A stretch of DNA of 13,067 nucleotides from PALSA-1355 sp041499515 (GCA_041499515.1 JBGQKM010000173.1:1-13067); one strand, 5' to 3'. Counted from the first letter of the stretch, positions 6,045 to 12,787 are shown. The notes: generated by a model not told the origin, from the letters alone. Program-made: numbers and translations.

Positions 6045-7506
6045 GAAAACCCTCTCCGCCGGCGCGCAATTGCAACACGCGCTGCGGCAGATCGATGGTC
6101 AATTGATAAGGCCCCAGCACGTCGTGGCCGAGCAACACGTCGACCAGGTCGAGCCGCTCCAGGTTTTTGGGGATCGTATCCGATACGGGCCAGTCTTGCA
6201 GCGATTGATTGCCCAGTTCCAAAACGTCCAACGAGAGATTGCGCGGCTTGACTTTGAAGACCAGGCTGGACGTGGAACGTTGGAAATTCGGCAGATGCCG
6301 CCGCGCCCAGCGGGCCGAAACGAACGTGCCGGCCCGATCGCCCGTGTCGACCAACACGCGAGCCATTGCCCCGCCGGCCAGTTGACCGCGGGCGAGGCAG
6401 GCCTGCGAAAACGTCCAAACCGGAATTTCCCAAATCGGCGTGGATGGCTCGGCGTGGCGGATATTCGCGGCCTCGGCCAGGACGCGCCGGCTGGGATAAT
6501 CAATCGTGAAGCGAACGTGGTGCATCAACTCGGTGCCCAGCGACATTTGCCCCTGCAACGCTTCCAACGGCGCCGAATCGCCGACCAGCACCGGCACGTC
6601 GTGCAGCGTCAGACCGCCGAGCTCCAGCGTTTCGATCGTCGCGGGTCGCGCGTTGAGCCGCGCAAAACCCACCAGGTGCGTCGCCGCCGAGCCGATCGCC
6701 ACGCCGGCGGCCCGTGCCGCCGCCACGGTCAACAATGTGTGCTGCGCGCCGGTGTCGATGAACACCAATGGCAATGCCACGCCGTTGGCCCGCGCTTCCA
6801 CCGCGTTGAGCTCCGCCGGAACGCTTCCCGGCGCGGCGTGCGTCGCGGGGATTTCAACCGGCCCGGCGCCGGCCGCGGCCGTCAATCGGAAAGCGGTGCG
6901 CCCGCCGAGTGATGCTTGCCAGAAGCGGAGCGTTTGCGCGGCCGGTTCGTCGGCGGGCAACTTTGCCAACAACGCGACGAATTGCGGATCGTCCAGCGGC
7001 TTCTGCTGTCGAAAGCGCGCCGTGGCCCACAGTTTAAGCGCCTGGCCGCACGTGGCCGCGTCGTCGGCCACCAGGGCCGCCGCGCCAAGCGCGCTGGCTT
7101 CAGCCGCCTGGTTGCTGCCGGCCGCCAAAAGCGCCTCGGTGGCCAGCATTTGCAAGGGACCATTGTCGGCCTGCTCTTGAGCGGCATTTAAAGTCGCGTC
7201 GATGAACGCCTCGAATTGCCCCGCTTTGCGCAGCCGCTCGAGCCGGGCAATCAACTCTGGCTCGTTCGAGGCCTCTGGCGCCGCCGCTTCTTGCTCGTCG
7301 GCCTCTGGGGCGGCCTCTGGCGTCGCGGCCGGTTCCTGGCGAGACGATGCCGCGGCCGATACCCGCGCGGTTTCCAATGCCCCCCCTGCCCTGTCGCATC
7401 CAGCCAATGCCAAAACCGCCGCGCCGCAAATCGGCAGCCCCAACAGCACGCTCCAAGTGCCGAGCTTACGAACGGTGGGCCTGAGAATAAAATCCATTCG
7501 AGACAT
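6031..7506 (-). CDS. Lipoprotein with two retropepsin-like aspartyl protease domains
   Basis: A 491-residue protein. The N-terminus (1-37) ends in a lipobox (LAGC, Cys37), so a lipid-anchored envelope protein is expected. An Ala/Glu/Pro-rich linker follows (about 45-82), then a helical region (83-200) that may be TPR-like. Two clan AA protease units come next: VFIDTGAQHT (248-257) with MSLGTELM (321-328), and VLVDTGDRAG (384-393) with VLLGHDVL (457-464). Each pairs a DTG motif with the hydrophobic-Leu-Gly element usual in retropepsins. The second DTG is followed by Asp instead of the usual Ala or Ser, so it may be weakened. The unit could form a pseudo-dimer in one chain, as pepsins do. AAGGAGGG lies 11 bases before the ATG. 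It is the first gene of an operon with the methyltransferase, suggesting joint handling of damaged extracytoplasmic proteins (inference). Confidence 0.85.
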   Translation of the reverse strand: MSRMDFILRPTVRKLGTWSVLLGLPICGAAVLALAGCDRAGGALETARVSAAASSRQEPAATPEAAPEADEQEAAAPEASNEPELIARLERLRKAGQFEAFIDATLNAAQEQADNGPLQMLATEALLAAGSNQAAEASALGAAALVADDAATCGQALKLWATARFRQQKPLDDPQFVALLAKLPADEPAAQTLRFWQASLGGRTAFRLTAAAGAGPVEIPATHAAPGSVPAELNAVEARANGVALPLVFIDTGAQHTLLTVAAARAAGVAIGSAATHLVGFARLNARPATIETLELGGLTLHDVPVLVGDSAPLEALQGQMSLGTELMHHVRFTIDYPSRRVLAEAANIRHAEPSTPIWEIPVWTFSQACLARGQLAGGAMARVLVDTGDRAGTFVSARWARRHLPNFQRSTSSLVFKVKPRNLSLDVLELGNQSLQDWPVSDTIPKNLERLDLVDVLLGHDVLGPYQLTIDLPQRVLQLRAGGEGFHDQP

Positions 7507-7693
7507 TCGCGGGGCGACCCTCCTTTGAGTTGTTGTCCTCTCCTTGATTTTCGCTCATACCTGGCCCTTGGGCAACCGCGACTCGAAATCGCCGCGAAAA
7601 AGCGGCTTTCGCCGCGGGGGCTTGCGGCGGCCGCCAGGGTCTGGAACACTGCTCTTGGAACCTCGTTGCTCACCATTCAAGGACCCACTGGCG

Positions 7694-8491
7694 ATGAAAA
7701 CCAATCCCGTGAAGCGCGCTCTCAGCGAAGGAAAGCCGGCGTTCGGCACCTGGCTGTCGCTGGGCGATTTGTTTGCCACGCGGATCCTGGCCCGCATGGA
7801 CTTTGCCTGGCTCACCTTGGATCTCGAACACGGCGCGATCGACTGGTCGCAGGCCGCGATGATCTTCGCCACCATCGCCGACGCCGGCGGAGTGCCGCTG
7901 GCCCGCGTGCCCAAGGGAAATCACGACTACATCAAACGCACGCTCGACGCCGGAGCCTGGGGCATCGTGGTGCCGATGGTCGATACGGTCGAACAGGCCA
8001 AGATCGCCATCGCCGCGGCCAAGTATCCGCCCATCGGAAATCGCAGCCTGGGTGGCGGCATGCACTCGTTGAATTTCGGCTGCGACAGCGGCGAGTATTT
8101 CCAGCGGGCCAACGACGAGATTCTGGTCATTCTGCAAACCGAAAGCCCCACCGGCGTGGCCAATGCCGAGGCCATCTACAGCCTGCCCGGCGTCGACGCC
8201 ATTTTCGTCGGACCGGTCGACCTGCGGGCTCAGATGCGCAAGCCCGACGGCTCGGAAGCCAGCGACGAGGCGTTCGAGGCCATGCTGCAGCGCGTGATCG
8301 CCGCAGGCAAGAAGACCGGCACGCCAACCGGCATGCACGTGATGGATCCTAAAACGGCCCTGATGCGCGCCGAACAAGGCATGCAGTTCATCGCCATCGC
8401 CAGCGAGCTGCGGATGATGACCGAACGCGCCGCCGAAATCATCCGCGCCGTCCGCCCCGAAGGCGCAAAAAAAGAACTCGTGAAATACTAA
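7694..8491 (+). CDS. HpcH/HpaI family class II aldolase
   Basis: A 265-residue TIM-barrel enzyme of the metal-dependent HpcH/HpaI family, which cleaves 2-keto-3-deoxy acids to pyruvate and an aldehyde. The pattern is complete: LDLEHGAIDW (42-51) with the catalytic His46, RVP with Arg71, VPMVDTVEQA (93-102), YPPIGNRSLGG (111-121), QTE with metal-ligand Glu150 and GPVDL (173-177) with Asp176. These match HpcH His45, Arg70, Glu149 and Asp175 with an offset of one. The exact substrate cannot be read from sequence; 2-dehydro-3-deoxyglucarate-type or 4-hydroxy-2-oxo acids are typical. ATG at 7694 was chosen because the family begins there and AAGGA lies 10 bases upstream; the same frame is open further upstream to 7544 but is Arg-rich and unlike the family. 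It is divergent from the protease operon (187-base gap, no clear promoter seen). Confidence 0.92.
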   Translation: MKTNPVKRALSEGKPAFGTWLSLGDLFATRILARMDFAWLTLDLEHGAIDWSQAAMIFATIADAGGVPLARVPKGNHDYIKRTLDAGAWGIVVPMVDTVEQAKIAIAAAKYPPIGNRSLGGGMHSLNFGCDSGEYFQRANDEILVILQTESPTGVANAEAIYSLPGVDAIFVGPVDLRAQMRKPDGSEASDEAFEAMLQRVIAAGKKTGTPTGMHVMDPKTALMRAEQGMQFIAIASELRMMTERAAEIIRAVRPEGAKKELVKY

Positions 8492-8493
8492 GT

Positions 8494-8579
8494 GCCTATC
8501 CGAGACCCCTCTCCCCTCGCGGGAGAGCGCCTATCCGATGAACCCTCTCCCCTCGCGGGAGAGGGCAGGGTGAGGGGCC
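8494..8579 (+). repeat. Tandem pair of CTATCCGA / CCTCTCCC hairpin repeats
   Basis: Two units with a 35-base offset (GCCTATCCGA at 8494 and 8529) each carry a strong hairpin: CTCTCCC 8509-8515 with GGGAGAG 8521-8527, and CCCTCTCCC 8543-8551 with GGGAGAGGG 8557-8565, both with the loop CTCGC. The second unit continues into GCAGGGTGAGGGG; the first is cut off after its hairpin. The same family recurs in the opposite orientation at 12344-12477. It starts 3 bases after the aldolase stop and could act as a transcription end, though there is no T-run. Confidence 0.85.
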
Positions 8580-8628
8580 GTTCTCGAATACCAACAACGA
8601 ACCGACAAACCGTAACCGCAGCCCACAG

Positions 8629-8648
8629 GTCATGCACCCGTGCATGAC
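8629..8648. promoter_or_regulatory. Perfect 20-bp palindrome upstream of the PEP-hydrolase-family gene
   Basis: GTCATGCACCCGTGCATGAC consists of perfect 9-base arms around a CC centre. It lies 98 bases before the ATG at 8746 and is not part of the adjacent hairpin repeat. The size and symmetry fit an operator for a dimeric regulator (GntR/LacI-like), but no regulator gene is in the window. The rest of the gap holds a TTCATCCTTCATCC tract and no gene. Confidence 0.5.
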
Positions 8649-8745
8649 AATTTGTCTTGTCGACACCCAGCGGCGCGTGCCGTTGGACAAAGCCCATTCA
8701 ACCTTCATCCTTCATCCTACCGCCTCCAGCCTCCGGCCTTTTGCA

Positions 8746-9576
8746 ATGCCCCTCTTCCAACGCGACGAAATCCTCACGCGCTTGCGGGCCAAGGTGGCCG
8801 CCAAAAAGCCGATCATCGGCGGCGGAGCGGGCACGGGCCTGAGCGCGAAAATGTCCGAGGCCGGCGGCATCGACCTGCTGGTGATCTACAACTCGGGCCG
8901 GTTTCGCATGGGCGGCCGCGGCTCGCTCTCGGGCCTGATGCCCTATGGCGACGCCAACGCCATCGTGATGGACATGGCCCGCGAGGTGCTGCCGGTCGTC
9001 CCATGCACGCCCGTGCTGGCCGGCGTCTGCGGCACCGATCCGTTTCGCGTGATGAAACTGTTTTTGCGCGACGTGGCGGCGGCCGGGTTTTCGGGCGTGC
9101 AGAATTTTCCGACCGTGGGTCTGATCGACGGCCAGTTTCGCCAGGGTCTGGAAGAAACCGGCATGGGTTTTGGCCTGGAAGTCGACATGATTCGCCTGGC
9201 CCACGAGATGAACCTGCTGACGACTCCTTACGCTTTTTCGGTCGACCAGGCCGAAGCGCTCACGCGCGCCGGCGCCGATATCTTGATCCCGCACATGGGC
9301 CTGACGACCAAAGGCACGATCGGCGCCACCACGGCCCTGACGCTGGACGAATCGGCGCGGCGGATTCAGGCCATGCACGACGCGGCCCGGCGGATCAACC
9401 GCGACATTCTGGTGTTGTGCCACGGCGGACCGATCGCCGAGCCGTCCGACGCCCAATATATTTTGGACCACACCGAAGGCATCGTCGGCTTCTACGGCGC
9501 CAGCTCGATGGAACGCCTGCCAGTAGAACCCGCGATCGCCAACCGCGTCCGCGAGTTTATGCAGCTTAAGCTGTAG
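8746..9576 (+). CDS. Phosphoenolpyruvate hydrolase family TIM-barrel protein
   Basis: A 276-residue protein of the PEP-hydrolase-like TIM-barrel family, the same fold family as the C-terminal domain of plant Tm-1. Highly conserved family blocks are present: GGGAGTGLSAK (25-35), YNSGRFRMGGRGSL (48-61), PYGDANAIV (66-74), LAGVCGTDPFR (91-101), GVQNFPTVGLIDG (117-129), LEETGMGFG (135-143), HMGLTTKGTIGA (183-194), LCHGGPIAEP (224-233) and GASSMERLP (251-259). The assigned activity rests on family annotation; the physiological substrate is not settled by sequence. The ATG at 8746 matches the usual family start (MPxFxRxEIL). An in-frame ATG at 8632 lies inside the palindrome and would add 38 residues unlike the family. 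It probably works in the same catabolic route as the aldolase just upstream, but the 254-base gap suggests its own promoter. Confidence 0.9.
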   Translation: MPLFQRDEILTRLRAKVAAKKPIIGGGAGTGLSAKMSEAGGIDLLVIYNSGRFRMGGRGSLSGLMPYGDANAIVMDMAREVLPVVPCTPVLAGVCGTDPFRVMKLFLRDVAAAGFSGVQNFPTVGLIDGQFRQGLEETGMGFGLEVDMIRLAHEMNLLTTPYAFSVDQAEALTRAGADILIPHMGLTTKGTIGATTALTLDESARRIQAMHDAARRINRDILVLCHGGPIAEPSDAQYILDHTEGIVGFYGASSMERLPVEPAIANRVREFMQLKL

Positions 9577-10084
9577 AGCGGGTTTACCATACGCCGCAGT
9601 ACATGAGCTTGGTAGGGGCGTGTTTACATCGACATCTGCTGATGGTTCCAATCACTCCCGTCTCACTCGCGACCCGCAAGAAACGAAGTGCTACAATGGG
9701 CCGAACGTCGAGGACCCAATGCACTGGATCTCATTGAATATCTGAGCCTTGATGGCGATTGCGGTCCCATTCTTCCTTGGAATTGCTTGGATCGTCGTGC
9801 GGATTGCGTGGAAACGACGTTTTATGCTTCGACGGTTACATTGGCACGTCGGATAGGTTGCGCTTGCGTGAAAGTGGTATGTCAGACCTACCCGCATAGT
9901 GAGCGAGGTTCGTGCTTTACGTCAATTCTGCTAACACAAACCGCGAAACTCGAACCAATGTCCGGCCGCGAGTCGCAGGATCAACACAGAGTCGGTCTGG
10001 GGCTTGTGTTGAGTTTTGTGAGACACGGCAATGGTCCAAGTCACCTTTCATTTACGTGATTGAGCATCAAGCCGGAGGCCTCGC
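9577..10084. other. 508-base gap without a convincing gene
   Basis: This stretch is less GC-rich than its surroundings. It contains a TACAAT box (9692-9697) with no good -35 partner. Open frames across it have no recognisable motif and unusual composition, apart from one short hydrophobic frame listed separately. GGAGG at its right end serves the gene at 10085. Confidence 0.5.
9752..9856 (+). CDS. Doubtful 34-residue membrane-like small ORF
   Basis: ATG at 9752 opens a 34-codon frame ending in TAG (9854-9856). The product begins with an uninterrupted hydrophobic stretch, AIAVPFFLGIAWIVVRIAW, followed by a strongly basic tail (KRRFMLRRLHWHVG), the layout of a single-span inner-membrane small protein. 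No good Shine-Dalgarno sequence precedes it. It could also be the remnant of a longer membrane gene, since a neighbouring frame just downstream reads LRLRESGMSDLPA before two stop codons. Listed because of its composition only. Confidence 0.2.
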   Translation: MAIAVPFFLGIAWIVVRIAWKRRFMLRRLHWHVG

Positions 10085-11920
10085 ATGGGCGTATTCTATG
10101 GAGCGGCTCACGTTCGCATGAGCGATCGAGACACCGTGTGCGCGGCTGCGGAAGAGCTGGCCCTTGGCCGTGGAATCAGATGCCTTGTTGGGCCGGTCCT
10201 GGGAGAATGGGTATCCGTTTATCCTTCGAACAACGGACAAGATCAAACGGTCGGCCAGGAACTTGCCCGACGATTGAATTGTGACGTCCTCCATCTTTTG
10301 GTGCACGATGACGACGTGCTCATCTACTATCTGTACCGAAAGGCTGAATTGGCGGACTCGTATTGGTCGCTGCCGGGATACTTTGCAGAGCGAGATCGGG
10401 ATGCGCAGCAAGCGATGGCCGGGCGGCCGGAGTCGTGGGCCGATTTGCTGGGCGACCAGGTCGGTCCTGTTCGAGACTTGCTCAAGAGAGAAACCGAAGG
10501 TGGCGAATCGTACGTATGTGAAGTCGATCGCCTCACGCGTCTGGCCAAGCTGGTGGGAATAACCAATGCGGTCACGGCCTACGAATACTTGAAAGACGGT
10601 GAATCGGAGGGCATCAAGGGCCGGAGGCAATTCATCGAAGTGCCCCAGGCGGAAATCGCGAAACAAAAGCAGACCGAACGGGCCCTGGCGGCTGAAATCA
10701 AACGGAAGAAGAAAGAGCTGATGAAACAAGGCTTGTTCCTGGCGGAACAGCACAAGAAAGATTGCAGTCATCCAGCTTGGTGCGTGGTTGAGGATGGATT
10801 CTGGCTGTACTTGAAAGTCTCTGACCCAAGAGCACCGCAACCGATGCAACATTTCCGCTCACAGACGGCGGACATCGAGACCATCGATTTGGAACTGCCC
10901 GAGCACGCCATTTGGGACCTGAAATCAAGTCACTCCGGCCGGTACGTTGCGGTCGAGGTAAGAACATTTGGCCAGGCCAAGTCGGGAGTCGGTGTTTATG
11001 ACACGGCGCAAAAGTGCTGGTTGTGGAAAAAGGCGGTGTGTGCCAGGCTGGCGGGCTTTGACTCCGCCGAAAAGCGATTGTTGATCTTCGATAACGAATC
11101 CGCGGAGCTAGTGAACCCCGCAGATGGCAAGTCGGTCACCCCGCCCCAAGCGACTCACGGAGCCGTGAATGTCGCGCTGCATCCCAATGGCCGGGAGGTT
11201 GTTCTGAATGAGCAAACACGGCTGGTGGCGTTCGATTTCGACGACCCGAGCCGGCAAATCGCGATGTATCCCGGCGGCAAGATCGATTTCCAAACTCGGC
11301 CGCGAATTGATCGGATCCTGCGTACGCTGCAGCACGGACTGCCACAACGGATGGCGTCGCTACGAGAGCAAATGCCGACCCTCTCCGATGAAGACCTGCA
11401 AAAGAAACTGCAAACATTTCGCGACGACCTATTATCCGAGCGGATCGCGCCTCCCGATGAAGCCAACGTCCGGGTACACCGCATGGTATTCAGCCGCGAT
11501 GGAGAACGGCTGTATTGCGGAACTCGCGAGGGGCTTTTCGCTTACTCTTGGGACATCATGAAGACGGGCGGAACGCCATCTTGGACATTTCCGACTGTCA
11601 TCGGGGAACCGCTCGCCAATGGTGCCAGCCCGCGCTGCGCACGGCTGATCGTCGAAGATGAAAGACACCAGGCGATCTTGTTCGCGGGAGACGATGGGAT
11701 TGTGCGTATCGCTGATCAACGCACCGGCAGCGTCACCACGTTGCTTGCGCCGCCGGACGACATGTCCGTGATGGGACTGGGATTGACTCCCGCCGCCGAC
11801 GCACTTTGTGTCACGCTACTCCACAACTCGAGAGACTCAGATCGCAAAAAACCAGATCACGCGCTTTGGCAGGTATGGAGCTATGCAAAACTGCGTGAGC
11901 AAGCGGGCTTATCGATGTAA
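10085..11920 (+). CDS. Unknown protein: conserved N-terminal domain, coiled coil, propeller-like C-terminus
   Basis: A 611-residue protein that I do not recognise. Residues 1-125 form a compact domain with EWVSVYPSNNGQ (41-52), LHLLVHDDDVLIYYLYRKAEL (69-89, key residues H74 and D75-D77) and DSYWSLPGYF (91-100). This vaguely recalls uncharacterised bacterial domains with a D-x-Y-x-S-x-P-x-Y-F motif. Residues 188-215 are highly charged and likely form a coiled coil. From about 230 to 600, spaced beta-rich segments such as SGRYVAVEVRTFG (284-296), NVALHPNGREVVLN (362-375), HRMVFSRDGERLYCGTREGLFAYSW (465-489) and ILFAGDDGIVRIADQRTG (531-548) look like divergent WD40/YVTN blades. There is no signal peptide or membrane span, so a cytoplasmic location is likely. 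GGAGG lies 6 bases before the ATG. Codon third positions are visibly less GC-rich than in neighbouring genes, and the gene stands alone between long gaps, both consistent with acquisition. Confidence 0.75.
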   Translation: MGVFYGAAHVRMSDRDTVCAAAEELALGRGIRCLVGPVLGEWVSVYPSNNGQDQTVGQELARRLNCDVLHLLVHDDDVLIYYLYRKAELADSYWSLPGYFAERDRDAQQAMAGRPESWADLLGDQVGPVRDLLKRETEGGESYVCEVDRLTRLAKLVGITNAVTAYEYLKDGESEGIKGRRQFIEVPQAEIAKQKQTERALAAEIKRKKKELMKQGLFLAEQHKKDCSHPAWCVVEDGFWLYLKVSDPRAPQPMQHFRSQTADIETIDLELPEHAIWDLKSSHSGRYVAVEVRTFGQAKSGVGVYDTAQKCWLWKKAVCARLAGFDSAEKRLLIFDNESAELVNPADGKSVTPPQATHGAVNVALHPNGREVVLNEQTRLVAFDFDDPSRQIAMYPGGKIDFQTRPRIDRILRTLQHGLPQRMASLREQMPTLSDEDLQKKLQTFRDDLLSERIAPPDEANVRVHRMVFSRDGERLYCGTREGLFAYSWDIMKTGGTPSWTFPTVIGEPLANGASPRCARLIVEDERHQAILFAGDDGIVRIADQRTGSVTTLLAPPDDMSVMGLGLTPAADALCVTLLHNSRDSDRKKPDHALWQVWSYAKLREQAGLSM

Positions 11921-12090
11921 TCCCCGCCGCTGGCATGACACGGGCGGCCGAAATGTGATTGCCGGAAGGAAACAGGGACAGGCAAGGAAACACGCACATC
12001 AAATATTGGAGAAGCCCCCCACGGATCCCCATCACCAAGGGCATTCTATCAGGCAGCAGCCCGACTACCACAAAAACGCACTGCGGAAAA

Positions 12091-12182
12091 ACTTCCCCAA
12101 TTGGCTCAAAACTTCCCCTAGAAATTGAGCCACGCGTTTTGGGACAATGCCGAATAGCTGATCGGCCTGAGGGGTGGTCGAG
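12091..12182. repeat. 92-bp direct repeat, copy 1
   Basis: It matches 12882-12973 without gaps in the same orientation (76 of 92 positions by eye). It contains inverted arms TGGCTCA (12102-12108) and TGAGCCA (12126-12132) with a 17-base spacer, then the shared text AGCTGATCGGCCTG. The sequence before it, 11921-12090, holds no gene I can support. Confidence 0.85.
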
Positions 12183-12194
12183 ATCCGTCAGTCA

Positions 12195-12240
12195 GCCGCG
12201 AAGCGGCGAAAGTCAATAGCCAGGCGGCGTGAGCCCCTGG
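12195..12240 (+). repeat. Hairpin-AGTCAATAGCCAGG-hairpin module, copy 1
   Basis: A 5-3-5 hairpin, GCCGC-GAA-GCGGC (12195-12207), is followed by three bases, then AGTCAATAGCCAGG (12211-12224). The CCAGG at the end of that word pairs with CCTGG (12236-12240). An opposite-strand copy lies at 12504-12551. Two further hairpins without the linker word follow, at 12268-12280 and 12324-12336 (GCCCC-GGT-GGGGC). Confidence 0.75.
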
Positions 12241-12343
12241 TTCGTTCGTTGACGCCCATGCGCCCAAGCCCCAAGGGGGCGGCAGTCGTGGTGCATCACG
12301 CCATCGGCCGCAATCTTTCTGTCGCCCCGGTGGGGCAAAGAAC

Positions 12344-12477
12344 CTATCCGAATAACGCCCCTCACCCTGCCCTCTCCCGCAAGGGGAGAGGATTCTCGGA
12401 TCGCGGCTCACCCTGCCCTCTCCGGCTCGACTGAGCTCGCCGAAGTCCGCGAGGCGAGAGGATTCTCGGATAGGCTC
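12344..12477 (-). repeat. CTATCCGA / CCTCTCCC hairpin repeat pair, opposite orientation
   Basis: Read on the minus strand this is again two successive units of the family found at 8494-8579. Each begins with a (T/A)TCCGAGAATCCTCTC segment and ends in GGAGAGGGCAGGGTGAG. The inner unit keeps a simple loop (CCTCTCCC 12371-12378 with GGGAGAGG 12384-12391). The outer unit carries about 30 extra bases between its arms (12424-12453). TATCCGA elements bound the whole block on both sides (near 12345 and 12470). Confidence 0.8.
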
Positions 12478-12503
12478 TTACTCGGTGCACGATTCGATTT
12501 CTT

Positions 12504-12551
12504 CCAGGGGCTGGTGCGCCCCTGGCTATTGACTGGTCGCCCCGCCGGGGC
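12504..12551 (-). repeat. Hairpin-AGTCAATAGCCAGG-hairpin module, copy 2
   Basis: On the minus strand a 5-3-5 hairpin, GCCCC-GGC-GGGGC (12551-12539), is followed by four bases, AGTCAATAGCCAGG (12534-12521) and a second palindrome closing with CCCCTGG (12510-12504). The linker word is identical to copy 1 while the first stem differs in sequence but not in pairing. Confidence 0.75.
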
Positions 12552-12559
12552 TCGCATCC

Positions 12560-12647
12560 GACGCCGAAGGCGTCAAACATGCCAGGCCAGGGCAACGCCC
12601 TGGTGTCGTGGACGCCACATGTCATCGAGCCCTGTCAGGGCGACACA
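12560..12647 (+). repeat. Three-palindrome module, copy 1
   Basis: The order is hairpin A, GACGCC-GAA-GGCGTC (12560-12574), then a linker ending in GCCAG, hairpin B, CCAGGGCAACGCCCTGG (12587-12603), about 22 variable bases, and hairpin C, which contains GCCCTGTCAGGGC (12626-12647). A complete copy in the opposite orientation lies at 12697-12787. Confidence 0.85.
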
Positions 12648-12696
12648 TTCCGGCGCGCGATCGCGATTGTCCAACGTGATGCCGTGCCGCGCGAGT

Positions 12697-12787
12697 TGTG
12701 ACGCCCTGACAGGGCTCGGTTGTCTCGCGCTTGACTCGATCCCCAGGGCGTTGCCCTGGGCTGGCTTGTTGCACGCCCTTCGGGCGT
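12697..12787 (-). repeat. Three-palindrome module, copy 2
   Basis: This is the inverted partner of 12560-12647. Hairpin C (12697-12718) matches at 21 of 22 positions and linker plus hairpin B (12743-12765) at 22 of 23. Hairpin A (12787-12773 on the minus strand) is ACGCCC-GAA-GGGCGT, with a different stem but the same GAA loop. The two copies are separated by 49 bases and form a long nested inverted repeat. Confidence 0.85.

Noticed and set aside
4728..6912. Plus-strand frames of 426 and 361 codons opposite the methyltransferase and protease genes
   Set aside because: They are antisense shadows typical of GC-rich DNA. They have biased Arg/His/Gln composition and no domain, while the minus-strand genes have clear motifs and ribosome sites.
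7580..7640. Overlapping GCCGC/GCGGC stems in the gap before the aldolase gene, considered as a terminator or riboswitch
   Set aside because: The stems are 5 bases long and mutually exclusive in GC-rich sequence, with no T-run and no known riboswitch core.
8632..8745. Upstream ATG at 8632 as start of the PEP-hydrolase-family protein
   Set aside because: It lies inside the palindrome, has no ribosome site, and adds 38 residues unlike the family, whose start matches 8746.
8698..9651. Minus-strand frame of 317 codons opposite the PEP-hydrolase-family gene
   Set aside because: It is antisense to a highly conserved protein and has no motif of its own.
9688..10059. Plus-strand frame of 123 codons in the gap before 10085
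   Set aside because: It has Cys-rich mixed composition, no ribosome site and no motif. Different frames in this gap look equally good or bad.
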